A stretch of 35,989 bases of DNA from a virus. The position numbers and the translations under genes are program-made. Position 1 is the first letter of the stretch; every line of letters begins with the position of its first letter. Of the stretch, positions 24,301 to 30,693 are shown piece after piece. The notes below the pieces were generated by a model. That model made no database searches. It was given only the letters and a program-made list of their open reading frames with translations, and had not been told where the DNA came from. The stretch is taken from positions 1 through 35,989 of IMG/VR virus record IMGVR_UViG_3300046167_000263; one strand, given 5' to 3'.

Positions 24301-24804
24301 ATCCTGCGATATACACTGGGTTATCGTGTGCGAAACCTAGATATGCTGGAGAGTGCTGGTTACAAGTTCCGGGATATGAAGAAGAGCCTCAAGGGGATTA
24401 ATTCAAAGTACTCATCAGCTAGTTACAATCAGGACGATATGTCAGGTGCTTACGAAGAACTCAACAATGTTTACCGCTCGCAGATGGAGCAGGGAGTACG
24501 TCACGTAAATAACCTCCGTACACTTGAAGCATCAGAGGATGAAATTAAGAAGCAACTCAGTAAGAGTTTTAATAAGTCCGAGGTAGAGAATCTAATGACG
24601 GGTACTGTACCAGATATGCCGATCTCAACTGGAGTACCATCCAATCGAATCGAGAAGAGAGCAAGGTACGTCGAACTCGCTGGCAAGATGCCAGAGGAGA
24701 TGGCAATGAAGATGCTACGGGATGACTACGAGCGAGGCAAGCTGAAGCGTTCAGACATTCAGGCCGTTATTCGCCGCATTCAGATGCAGCGGTACCCAAG
24801 GTAA
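21382..24804 (+). CDS. Putative internal virion/DNA-ejection protein 2
   Basis: This 1140-aa protein is the largest in the window. Residues 5-9, 15-19 and 25-29 are FDQFD repeats, an N-terminal pattern I know from large ejection proteins of marine podoviruses. Residues ~38-105 form a Gly/Ala-rich glycine-zipper region (AGAAAGAFFGGVGAVPGAAI) that could insert into a membrane. The remainder is long, charged and mostly helical. It is the last late gene and follows ejection protein 1. By analogy with T7 gp16, it may help form the DNA channel across the envelope, but no lysozyme-like motif is seen. Confidence 0.75.
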   Translation: MANQFDQFDSKQNAFDQFDEPKNSFDQFDEEGPGIGKTVAGLGAEVVVGEGAKLAGAALGAKAGAAAGAFFGGVGAVPGAAIGATLGYVGGALAGGVGGSLLAQEIEGRDEASWGRVTADTALNLIPGGLGKASKGASLLPRLAKEGTKRVAGGALISAGGAQLEKAVDEGEYLTNEELGDALLVGGGLGLGLGAAGELMKKAYPKFGGKTGEYLNEAYEKGDPDAMQVVETLAGENPNGRGARFMRTLYKNISPSKVVGKDATMDAVRAKNESEAATDLASTVRRIVESAEKKAPKEDIDALNDYVANKSNVLPESLAGIKDTLDDARIKIDQYQNTIYEMYKSGELDIDPRIAAKIKDSIDSKNYFTREYRFYEDSSYRPSANAENKLRMELKQKGESDESINQFIQNLQDSRSDSLQLMNTIAGNKRVFKRKNKDLTEAMREYLGEYEGASERLFGTISRLGRLASYEAGNRRIADDMLKEGTGATFAPGQVPEGFEPLVIRGRAMRSGDTRVARKKKVPVSDENPSGYVQTSELKKGDTIYVPSEANEALNELYGSGVVKDTGPWLARTVGGLLKTTTAAAKFVRVPLNLASYPVQLVGNAVLVAGQGMNPARGYTKGMRVAINEALPQKLKSGKISLLELNRLKELGIVDKGITASDIRDGFKSGIAPKFFQRAVNGVGKAYNAFDTAQRISVFENYKKFLGDIIPDADIKRIGTREFEQLAGDLTNNTYMNYDRINKGVRSLSRYGILNEFGAFNFELTRTTFNQARLAKQMSDGTFAKMLQEKYGVTMNQDTARRIKTEGFKRMAALSAVLSAGSAVPWVLNREEGVDSEKEQAMRETVLAPWEESQSLHIRKDGNKIRIANLGYQVPTAELSSIAEAGFRGGNFMEGMSKSIDSMWSKFGGDLTINMKNIVSAVNNMDANGRRISDKVDGLSKNLDLVSWYMGENFTPGTVTDLKKLDERESTDNILRYTLGYRVRNLDMLESAGYKFRDMKKSLKGINSKYSSASYNQDDMSGAYEELNNVYRSQMEQGVRHVNNLRTLEASEDEIKKQLSKSFNKSEVENLMTGTVPDMPISTGVPSNRIEKRARYVELAGKMPEEMAMKMLRDDYERGKLKRSDIQAVIRRIQMQRYPR

Positions 24805-24809
24805 CAAAA

Positions 24810-24841
24810 AGCCCCGCCCTCAACACACAGAGGACGGGGCT
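24810..24841 (-). terminator. Terminator between convergent arms
   Basis: AGCCCCGCCCTC (24810-24821), an 8-nt loop and GAGGACGGGGCT (24830-24841) form a 12-bp stem with one mismatch. On the - strand the stem is followed by TTTTTG, giving a clear terminator for leftward early transcripts. On the + strand the hairpin lies just after the last late gene but lacks a U-tract. Confidence 0.85.
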
Positions 24842-24960
24842 ACCGTAACGAAACGAGGGATTAAAAAGGACGAACATAAACACCCCGCTGCGAATTACTC
24901 CTACAGCTTACCTCGATCTGTATTATACACTATGGCTTTCTAGCCTGCGTAAGGAAATCT

Positions 24961-25515
24961 TTAAGCTTGCGCTTCTCTTCCTGAAGACTCTTTCGCTGCT
25001 TCAACCATACGATCAATACGGTATGACAGAAGCCTGGACTCCTGTCGAATCATATCAATCTGGGTCTGAACTCGCTCAATGTTTTCTTCGGTGTTTTGCA
25101 TACTGGAAATCTGTACTGAATCCTCCTGCTTGTCAACAAATAACTCAGGAAAATTTAACCCTTCTAGTGGAAAACCTAGTTCCTCGAAACAGAAGGTATC
25201 ACGAGCAATAGCTGCCTCCTTCTCGTCAGTGAATGAACCCAAGTACTTGACCTTGTGTTGGTGTTCTTTACCTAGGCCTACGTTCACAATGAACTTAGGG
25301 TTATCCTTCGGGACTGATACACCCCTGTACTTGGACTTACCTCGAACCTTCTGGTATCCTCTTAGGTTTTCGGATCGTGTCACGTACCGCAGGTTAGATG
25401 GTCTATTGTCCGCCCTGTTTCCGTTGATGTGATCAACGTCATAGCCCTTTGGTTTATTCCCTAGGAAGGCTCTTGCGATCAGATCGTGGACTTTGTACTG
25501 TTTGCCCGTTAACAC
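24961..25515 (-). CDS. HNH-AP2 homing endonuclease, body (frameshifted)
   Basis: This frame encodes the catalytic part of a phage HNH homing endonuclease: KQYKVHDLIARAFLG, then the HNH core DVDHINGNRADNRPSNLRYV. An AP2-type DNA-binding domain follows (SKYRGVSVPKDNPK..KYLGSF..EKEAAIARD..LNFP), then a coiled-coil tail. The only start is a GTG at 25515. Its natural N-terminus lies in another frame (25454-25660), and deleting one G from the GGG at 25505-25507 would fuse the two. A second +1 shift near 24990 would extend the coiled coil (LQEEKRKLKDFLTQARKP) to a stop at 24930. It is probably a broken mobile gene, or the sequence has errors. Confidence 0.8.
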   Translation of the reverse strand: MLTGKQYKVHDLIARAFLGNKPKGYDVDHINGNRADNRPSNLRYVTRSENLRGYQKVRGKSKYRGVSVPKDNPKFIVNVGLGKEHQHKVKYLGSFTDEKEAAIARDTFCFEELGFPLEGLNFPELFVDKQEDSVQISSMQNTEENIERVQTQIDMIRQESRLLSYRIDRMVEAAKESSGREAQA

Positions 25516-25660
25516 CTTGAATCATATATCCATCGCTGTTCTTCGAGCCGAATCTACGACCATTACTCATAGGGCTATCAACCTCTAAGCTACCATCTGA
25601 GTAGCAGGTTACCTTTACTCCATTTATTGTTATGTCCTTTGATGTTTCTGTGGTGATCAT
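25454..25660 (-). CDS. N-terminal fragment of the HNH endonuclease
   Basis: This frame gives 68 aa, of which the first ~50 (..YSDGSLEVDSPMSNGRRFGS, NSDGYMIQGVNG) are typical of the start of HNH homing proteins. After the GGG at 25505-25507 it reads QTVQSPRSDRK, which is out of frame. Removing one G gives GVNG-KQYKVHDLIARAF, joining smoothly to the catalytic frame. The gene starts overlapping the end of the PD-(D/E)XK nuclease gene by 4 bp. Confidence 0.7.
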   Translation of the reverse strand: MITTETSKDITINGVKVTCYSDGSLEVDSPMSNGRRFGSKNSDGYMIQGVNGQTVQSPRSDRKSLPRE

Positions 25661-26067
25661 AGTTCTTTGGTGTTGATGATTAGTGCGCTGCTGTTGTACA
25701 GATACCCAGTGCGCTTAGTTATTATTTGTACTGCATTGAAGTCCGTAGTCCAAGGCATCTCACGATCCTCGAACCCGAAGTCATAGTCATCCCGAATTAG
25801 CTTAGATATATTCCAAGCGTACAGCAGGTGCTGGAATCCGTTCACATAAACGAAGTCCTTCTTTATTGATTCAGCTATACCGATATTGGTATCAACCTTT
25901 AACTGCTCGATGATCCAGGGGTCATATGCCTTACGGCGTACCTTAATCTCAACCAGATAATCAATGCTCTCGTAATCAAAAGGACTGAACTCGTCCTCGG
26001 CTTTGGTCAGCTTGTGCATCCGTGGGAATGCTGCCATTATGTACTGTGCTACTTCTTCCTCCGTCAT
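25657..26067 (-). CDS. Putative PD-(D/E)XK nuclease
   Basis: This 136-aa protein contains FDYESIDYLVEIKVRRKAYD. D36 and the E40-x-K42 motif fit the active site of PD-(D/E)XK enzymes, though the D-to-ExK gap is short, so D31 or an earlier acid may be the first ligand. Later WTTDF, the FVYVNGF strand and a conserved-looking Tyr/Lys-rich end match a small phage nuclease-like family I know only as hypothetical. It overlaps dnaB by 4 bp and probably acts in DNA processing or host DNA degradation. Confidence 0.6.
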   Translation of the reverse strand: MTEEEVAQYIMAAFPRMHKLTKAEDEFSPFDYESIDYLVEIKVRRKAYDPWIIEQLKVDTNIGIAESIKKDFVYVNGFQHLLYAWNISKLIRDDYDFGFEDREMPWTTDFNAVQIITKRTGYLYNSSALIINTKEL

Positions 26068-27296
26068 TGTCCGAACCTCCCTGTGCAGTGATAGAATTTA
26101 AATAACCCACCGATATCACGTTCACCTTCACGGTTCTTAGCGATCTCATAGGTTAAGCGAGTGAACGCCCCCCGGCTGTCTACGTCCTTTGAGGACTCAA
26201 CATCACCGCTTGACGGATACATAAGCAGAACAATATCAGCATCATTCTCAATGTCCCCGGAATCCTTTAGGTCATACAACTTGAGTCGGCCAGCCTTGGC
26301 TCCCTCTCGGTTGACTTGTGCCAGTAGGATAACAGCTATATTGAGATCAATAGCCATCTGCTTAATCTTGTGAGAGATACTAGCGATGCCCTCAGCCTTA
26401 CCCATCCTAGAGGAGAATGGTATAAGCTGGAGGTAATCAATCACCAGTAACTTTACTCCGTGCTTCTGTACGAACTGACGTGTCTGACTGTACAGATCAT
26501 CGGCATTCTTAACAGCGTGAGAAGTATAGATAGGTAATGTCTTAAGCTGGTTGATGGTATTGTGGACTCGCTTCTCCTGCTCCGGGCTAGCTGTCCTATC
26601 CTCAACACTGCGTAAGTTCACACCTGATATAACCTGCGTCAGTCGCTTCGTGAGCTGCTTCTGCGGCATCTCCAATGAGAACACCCCGCAGGCGTGACCA
26701 TCCTTTACAACGGACTGAGAGACGATGTACATAGCAAGTGCTGACTTACCACAGGAGGTAGGTGCAGCCACTGTCAGTACCTCGCCAGCAGCGATGCCTC
26801 GGTTGCCGAACTCACGGTCCAGATTATTGGTGTGAGTCTTAACAACGTCAGCCTCGTACTCACCGGACTGCATCTTGGCGATGTCAGCCAGCAGCTCTTC
26901 AGCAGAGAAACCTATGTCAGCCTTACCTTGGGTGAGGAGTGGACGCTCGGTTATCTCAGACTCAAGGGTGCTGCGAATCTCGTCGTAGGACTTGGTTTCA
27001 TTCTCAACCTCCTCAACAGCGAGTCGGCAGGACTTCATAATCTCACGAAGCCTTGCCTTCTCTGCTACTGTCTTGGCGTAGAACTTAGCTGAGGTGGTGC
27101 TGGAGACGCTGTCAGTGACTGACATTATACCCGCTATACCTCCGACCTCATCAAGCCCCTGTAGGGTCTTCAGATGCTCTGAGATTGATACCTCATCAAT
27201 TGGCTGACTTAGCTGTGCAAGGTCACCAATGGTTTGGTAAAGTAATCTAAAGCGTAATAAGTAAAAATCCTCTGGCTCAAGCAAGGGACGAACCAT
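26064..27296 (-). CDS. dnaB: DnaB-like replicative helicase
   Basis: This RecA-fold hexameric helicase unwinds DNA at the fork. From the ATG at 27296 it has 410 aa: Walker A APTSCGKSA (178-186), the FSLEM motif (206-210), Walker B VKLLVIDYLQL (281-291), AQVNREG and a C-terminal arginine-finger region (KNREGERD). The frame continues upstream to 27398 and encodes a typical DnaB N-terminus (QPHSAEAEEKLIASCLLPG), so the true protein is longer. No ATG, GTG or TTG exists there. An ATG at 27402 in the +1 frame would work if one base were removed. No primase or polymerase gene is present. Confidence 0.93.
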   Translation of the reverse strand: MVRPLLEPEDFYLLRFRLLYQTIGDLAQLSQPIDEVSISEHLKTLQGLDEVGGIAGIMSVTDSVSSTTSAKFYAKTVAEKARLREIMKSCRLAVEEVENETKSYDEIRSTLESEITERPLLTQGKADIGFSAEELLADIAKMQSGEYEADVVKTHTNNLDREFGNRGIAAGEVLTVAAPTSCGKSALAMYIVSQSVVKDGHACGVFSLEMPQKQLTKRLTQVISGVNLRSVEDRTASPEQEKRVHNTINQLKTLPIYTSHAVKNADDLYSQTRQFVQKHGVKLLVIDYLQLIPFSSRMGKAEGIASISHKIKQMAIDLNIAVILLAQVNREGAKAGRLKLYDLKDSGDIENDADIVLLMYPSSGDVESSKDVDSRGAFTRLTYEIAKNREGERDIGGLFKFYHCTGRFGQ

Positions 27297-27337
27297 ATCG
27301 TATATGGATGTGTCACCTGGCAGTAAGCAGGATGCAA

Positions 27338-27574
27338 TTAGTTTTTCCTCGGCTTCAGCACTATGTGGCTGATTGTGTATTTGTAGATCCAGATTCGTTC
27401 ATTTTCAAGTAATTCTACCAGAGAACGAAGGACCTGTCCAAGGGACTTATGGGCTACACGGTTTCCTTCCGGGATTCTATAACCATCAATTGTGTTATAG
27501 ATCGAGAGGGATACTTCGGCTGCTTCTTTTATTTTAGTCATTTCGTTACGGTGTGTTTCGGTTATATCAGTCAT
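27338..27574 (-). CDS. Small hypothetical protein upstream of dnaB
   Basis: This 78-aa, mostly helical protein is not recognised. Its last ~20 codons (..IWIYKYTISHIVLKPRKN) overlap the open dnaB N-terminal frame by about 60 bp, more than any neighbouring pair. That tail may be an artefact of the suspected indel near 27384; without the extra base it would end a few codons sooner. It is preceded by a GC hairpin (27583-27612). Confidence 0.6.
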   Translation of the reverse strand: MTDITETHRNEMTKIKEAAEVSLSIYNTIDGYRIPEGNRVAHKSLGQVLRSLVELLENERIWIYKYTISHIVLKPRKN

Positions 27575-27582
27575 AAGAGTTA

Positions 27583-27612
27583 CTTGCCCCCTACGGAATT
27601 GTAAGGGGCAAG
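27583..27612. other. Hairpin in intergenic leader
   Basis: CTTGCCCC (27583-27590) pairs perfectly with GGGGCAAG (27605-27612) around a 14-nt loop. No U-tract follows on the - strand, so it is not a clear terminator. It lies just before the start of the 78-aa gene and could be an RNA processing or stability element. Confidence 0.4.
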
Positions 27613-27687
27613 CATCTTAGCACAAGGACTTACTCGGACTCAGCTCTTTCGAGCATCCCTATGGCTATCAACGAGTAGCCAATTAGG

Positions 27688-27963
27688 TCACGGAATATGT
27701 CCTTTGGATTGGTCGCCATTGGTAACTACCTTTAGCTGACCATCGTTACAGAAAGCCTTCGCTCTCTGGAATTTGTCCTGCATTCTGATGCACACCCCAG
27801 TCAAGGGGTGCACACCAAACTCGGAGGAGCCGTCAAAGTTTGCGAAGGGGTTATCGCAGCTTTTGCCTCCTGTATAGTCCGAGCATTTGCCAGCAGTCAT
27901 TTCCAATATGGAAACAACTTCCTCTTGGCGGAATTGCTCCCACCAGATCTTATCGAATTGCAT
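27688..27963 (-). CDS. DUF1599-like protein, frameshifted
   Basis: This frame gives 91 aa with the hallmarks of DUF1599 (nucleotide-modification-associated) proteins: ILEMTAGKCSDYTGGK, NPFANFDGSSEFGV and GVCIRMQDKFQRAKAF. It then runs into NGDQSKGHIP and stops. In the +1 frame the expected ending is intact (NPKDIFRDLIGYSLIAIGML, then ERAESE) with a stop at 27630. Deleting one C of the pair at 27711-27712 restores a 110-aa protein. Family members are linked to phage nucleotide metabolism. It is either a real truncation or a sequence error. Confidence 0.75.
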   Translation of the reverse strand: MQFDKIWWEQFRQEEVVSILEMTAGKCSDYTGGKSCDNPFANFDGSSEFGVHPLTGVCIRMQDKFQRAKAFCNDGQLKVVTNGDQSKGHIP

Positions 27964-27966
27964 TAC

Positions 27967-28209
27967 TTAGAATGGGGCTTCGTCATTGGTTGGCGCACTT
28001 GCAGCTTTAGGGGTAGAGCCTGCACCATCCACTGGGTTCACCGCTAAGGACAGGAAGTTAGTACCGCTCTTGGCTGTCTTCTTCCAGCCCTTGAGGTAGT
28101 ACTCCTTACCCTCGACGTTAATCTTCCCGCTGTAGTCAGGATGATTTGGTTTCTCTTTACGGTCATTGACGAAGAATGTACCGGAGTTAGTGTTATCGTA
28201 TTGTGACAT
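27967..28209 (-). CDS. Putative ssDNA-binding-like protein
   Basis: This 80-aa protein has a basic beta-type body (HPDYSGKINVEGKEYYLKGW then KKTAKSGTNFLSLAV) and an unstructured tail ending NDEAPF. The end mimics the acidic SSB C-terminal tip (DDDIPF type) that recruits repair and replication proteins. It sits between the ERF recombinase and replication genes. I infer an SSB-like role; the body is not a recognised OB fold by eye. Confidence 0.55.
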   Translation of the reverse strand: MSQYDNTNSGTFFVNDRKEKPNHPDYSGKINVEGKEYYLKGWKKTAKSGTNFLSLAVNPVDGAGSTPKAASAPTNDEAPF

Positions 28210-28236
28210 ATTATTACTTTCGTTATTGGTTTTAGT

Positions 28237-28491
28237 TTAGTTATTATTACTGACTTCCTTGTCCAGCTTTACAGCCTTCAGGGATGTATCAGGAAATTTG
28301 ATCTCTACCCCAAGGTAGTCAATCAATGCATTCACCTTCTTGGAAAGCATCTTGTTTCTTTCCTCTAGGTGAAGGTTGTACTTGCGAAGTTCTGCAAGGT
28401 CATCTTCGATGCCAGCAAAGGTTTCATCGTAGTGCTTGTCCAGTACTTGGATAGTTGAGATAAGGTCGACTAGTTCGTTCTGTAGGTTCAT
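28237..28491 (-). CDS. Small coiled-coil protein
   Basis: This 84-aa protein has heptad-like helices across ~residues 1-60 (ELVDLISTIQVLDKHYDETF, AELRKYNLHLEERNKMLSKK). It starts one base after the ERF stop. No catalytic motif is present and the function is unknown; it may help multimerise a recombination complex. Confidence 0.65.
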   Translation of the reverse strand: MNLQNELVDLISTIQVLDKHYDETFAGIEDDLAELRKYNLHLEERNKMLSKKVNALIDYLGVEIKFPDTSLKAVKLDKEVSNNN

Positions 28492-28492
28492 A

Positions 28493-28960
28493 TTAGAATT
28501 GGGTTACTTGTTTACGTGGTGCGGATTTTCCGTGGTCATTAGTAGCATCCGGATCCTTGGTGTCGTCAATAGCAAAGAGTCCATTCAATGCATATTTTCT
28601 GGCATAGGATGAAGCGGAGCCAGTGATCTGGGCATCGTCCATTCCTTTCTTGGTCTCAGCCTCACGGGCGAATCCATTTACGTTTATAGTATAATCATCC
28701 CCGCTCGATGTAGATGCCAGGGTAGCTGTAGCCTTTACATATACTCGACCGCCCACCTCGACGATGTCGTCGCTGATGGCTAGTGTGCAAGTATACTGAG
28801 CCAGCAAGGGTTTCAGTGCAGTAAGGATATCCTCACAGGAGCGGTAGCGATACCCTCCGAATTTGTTGGTCTGTCCTTTGGGTGCTTTAAGCTCCGTCTG
28901 GATTAACTGTAGTTTCTGTTGTATGTTCATCTTATCTTTCTTTGTTTCTGTTTTACTCAT
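28493..28960 (-). CDS. erf: ERF-family ssDNA annealing recombinase
   Basis: This 155-aa protein anneals single strands in phage recombination, concatemer formation or replication restart. It has family hallmarks: GGYRYRSCEDILTALKPLLA (residues ~35-54) and GMDDAQITGSASSYARKYAL (~105-124), followed by NGLFAIDDTKD. It is a little shorter than many ERF proteins because the C-terminal region is brief. It overlaps the endonuclease VII gene by 8 bp, forming an annealase-resolvase pair. Confidence 0.92.
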   Translation of the reverse strand: MSKTETKKDKMNIQQKLQLIQTELKAPKGQTNKFGGYRYRSCEDILTALKPLLAQYTCTLAISDDIVEVGGRVYVKATATLASTSSGDDYTINVNGFAREAETKKGMDDAQITGSASSYARKYALNGLFAIDDTKDPDATNDHGKSAPRKQVTQF

Positions 28961-29399
28961 ATTTATTCTTGGTTAGTTTACGGAACAGCTCTTTGCGCTG
29001 CTTTTGATTTTTACAGGAAGCAAGATCATTATCACTTGCTCCTAGGTCTTTTAACTCTGTCACTTGTTCGGCGGCTGTCAAGCTATTTCCAAACTTCCTT
29101 GTAAGTTGTGTAAGTCCCACGGGGTGAAGGACATCCAGTGTCTCTTGCTCCAAGTAGGCGGCCATTGCCTCCAAAGTATTTGGTAAGTTCTCCTTATCAC
29201 CCTTGCACATCTTGAGGTAAAAGTTCTCAACCTTGCCTAGTAGACTGTTAGCCTGGCGTGAGATTACACCTCGAACCATTCCGTTCTGGTGGTCGTGGTC
29301 CAGTACCCAGTCCTGTGTCTTGATGTCCAGTATAGGGCAGGAGATTGGCTTGTTGCCCTCCCGGAACTCCTTGATTTGATTCTGTGATAGGTAGGTCAT
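28953..29399 (-). CDS. Endonuclease VII-like Holliday junction resolvase
   Basis: This 148-aa protein would cut branched DNA before packaging. The core is WVLDHDHQNGMVRGVISRQA with catalytic D34-H35-D36-H37 and N51 in QANSLLGK, matching recombination endonuclease VII. The usual zinc cysteines are mostly missing: only C21 remains of the first pair, and SRQAN replaces CxxCN, as in some other phage relatives. The C-terminal ~80 residues are helical. It overlaps erf downstream and the small coiled-coil ORF upstream. Confidence 0.88.
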   Translation of the reverse strand: MTYLSQNQIKEFREGNKPISCPILDIKTQDWVLDHDHQNGMVRGVISRQANSLLGKVENFYLKMCKGDKENLPNTLEAMAAYLEQETLDVLHPVGLTQLTRKFGNSLTAAEQVTELKDLGASDNDLASCKNQKQRKELFRKLTKNKYE

Positions 29400-29557
29400 A
29401 GTGAATTAGTAGGCTCTTTATTAAGGGCAGCGATTGCCTGCTTGAGTTGATTGTTCTCCTCCTGTAGTCGGAGGTTCTCATTGCGTAGGTAGATGAAGTC
29501 CTCCTTTAAATCTAGGATAATATCAGTGAGTGATGGTTCATTTATGTTATCGGTCAT
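29396..29557 (-). CDS. Small leucine-zipper-like protein (53 aa)
   Basis: The product begins MTDNINEPSLTDIILDLKED and contains FIYLRNENLRLQEENNQLKQ, a clear heptad Leu/Asn coiled coil. Its stop overlaps the endonuclease VII ATG (ATGA), supporting coupled translation. The function is unknown; it is perhaps a dimerising partner of the resolvase. Confidence 0.7.
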   Translation of the reverse strand: MTDNINEPSLTDIILDLKEDFIYLRNENLRLQEENNQLKQAIAALNKEPTNSL

Positions 29558-29616
29558 ATCTGTATTAGTATTTTTCTCAATGTGTTTATTGAATTGGGAA
29601 ATGTAAACCTATAGCT

Positions 29617-29970
29617 TTAACGTGTCGCTTGCGGCATCATTTCATCAATGGATTCTCTGTCACAGTCACAGTACAGTAGAGCTGTGCCTGGTTCATAGAT
29701 TTCACAGTTGTTATCAATCAGCCAGTCGAGCCGTTCCCTGTCCTTCCGGAGTTCGGCAAGCTCACGCTCTAGCTTCCTAGAGTGCATTGCTAGTTCTGCT
29801 ACGTTGTGTCGAACCTCATCTGTTCTCGGTGTATCCACCTCGAAGGAGGGCAGTGGTTTTAATGTATTTTTCATCTTGTTTCGTTTTAGGTGATGCCCGT
29901 TGCCACTTTGGTCAGTCATAAATACTTCGCCGTTCTCGGTGTAGCACTGTGCTGATGTGTTGTAGTTCAT
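29617..29970 (-). CDS. Hypothetical protein with coiled coil
   Basis: This 117-aa protein has a coiled-coil middle (residues ~58-85: AELAMHSRKLERELAELRKD) and a Cys-containing acidic end (LLYCDCDRESIDEMM). The central TPRTDEVRHNVAEL..RERLDWLID pattern recurs in many phage early hypothetical proteins. The first ~31 residues look unrelated, so a start at the internal Met near 29875 is possible. Confidence 0.65.
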   Translation of the reverse strand: MNYNTSAQCYTENGEVFMTDQSGNGHHLKRNKMKNTLKPLPSFEVDTPRTDEVRHNVAELAMHSRKLERELAELRKDRERLDWLIDNNCEIYEPGTALLYCDCDRESIDEMMPQATR

Positions 29971-29977
29971 AGTTCTA

Positions 29978-30361
29978 TTAGATACGCCCGATGATAAAAT
30001 CTCGGTAGGCTCGTAGGGCGCGTTTAAATTCTGGAGTTGGCGGTGTTGGTGCGGCTTTCAATATATCAGCAAACTCCCTGTCTATGGCGATGTAGGCTTT
30101 GGCTGAATTAGGTGTGCCTTTCTTTACACCCGTGCTGTCCTCATAGTAATCCACATCACCATTGTAATCACGCTCCCACCTCTGCCAGAAGCCATTACTG
30201 CCTTCGTGGTAAGTTGGCCGCCCCTTGACATCTCGCTCGTACCTCCCCCAGTAACCATCACAGTCCTCGAAGTAGGTCACTCTGTCATTGTCATCTGTAA
30301 TCTCGATAGGGAAGCCGAATGCAATCCCTAGTTCCTTGTATGTTTCGCTTAGTTTTTTCAT
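29978..30361 (-). CDS. Aromatic 21-aa repeat protein
   Basis: This 127-aa protein contains two and a half tandem 21-residue repeats at 27-47, 48-68 and 69-79, each like (R/D)-x-x-Y-(F/H)-E-x-(C/S)-x-G-(Y/F)-W-x-R-(Y/W)-E-R-D-x-x-G. The remainder is helical and ends in an Arg/Tyr-rich segment. Aromatic-acidic repeats of this sort occur in phage early proteins without a known role. Confidence 0.65.
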   Translation of the reverse strand: MKKLSETYKELGIAFGFPIEITDDNDRVTYFEDCDGYWGRYERDVKGRPTYHEGSNGFWQRWERDYNGDVDYYEDSTGVKKGTPNSAKAYIAIDREFADILKAAPTPPTPEFKRALRAYRDFIIGRI

Positions 30362-30373
30362 AGTGCTGTTAGT

Positions 30374-30685
30374 TTAATTTGGTTGATAAGCAGGAATCTT
30401 AAATGTCCTCTTCCAAAGGAAGTAAGTTGATTGATGGATGCCGCACTGCTGCACCGATGTTTTCAGTGATACCCCAGTTCCGCGCATCGTGTCAATCGTT
30501 TTTATGATCTCAGTCTTCTCCTCCTGGCTGAGTCGGTGAGTAGGTCGGTTGCAGTTACTGCCGGGGATGAAGTCCCGTGTGCCTGCTGTCCTCTCAAGGT
30601 ATTCATTGTCCTCAACCTCCTTGGCAATTCTGGCTTCCGCCCATCGCATAAAGCCGCTTACTGATTCTGCTGTTCTTTCGTACAT
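30374..30685 (-). CDS. HTH protein, possible regulator
   Basis: This 103-aa protein has a probable helix-turn-helix at ~residues 72-93 (GVSLKTSVQQCGIHQSTYFL), preceded by a helical, acidic N-terminus and RLSQEEKTEIIKTIDTM. The C-terminal part resembles the DNA-binding end of transposase or replication-regulator HTHs. It could be an early transcription regulator. It ends 12 bp before the next gene. Confidence 0.6.
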   Translation of the reverse strand: MYERTAESVSGFMRWAEARIAKEVEDNEYLERTAGTRDFIPGSNCNRPTHRLSQEEKTEIIKTIDTMRGTGVSLKTSVQQCGIHQSTYFLWKRTFKIPAYQPN

Positions 30686-30693
30686 TGTTAATT

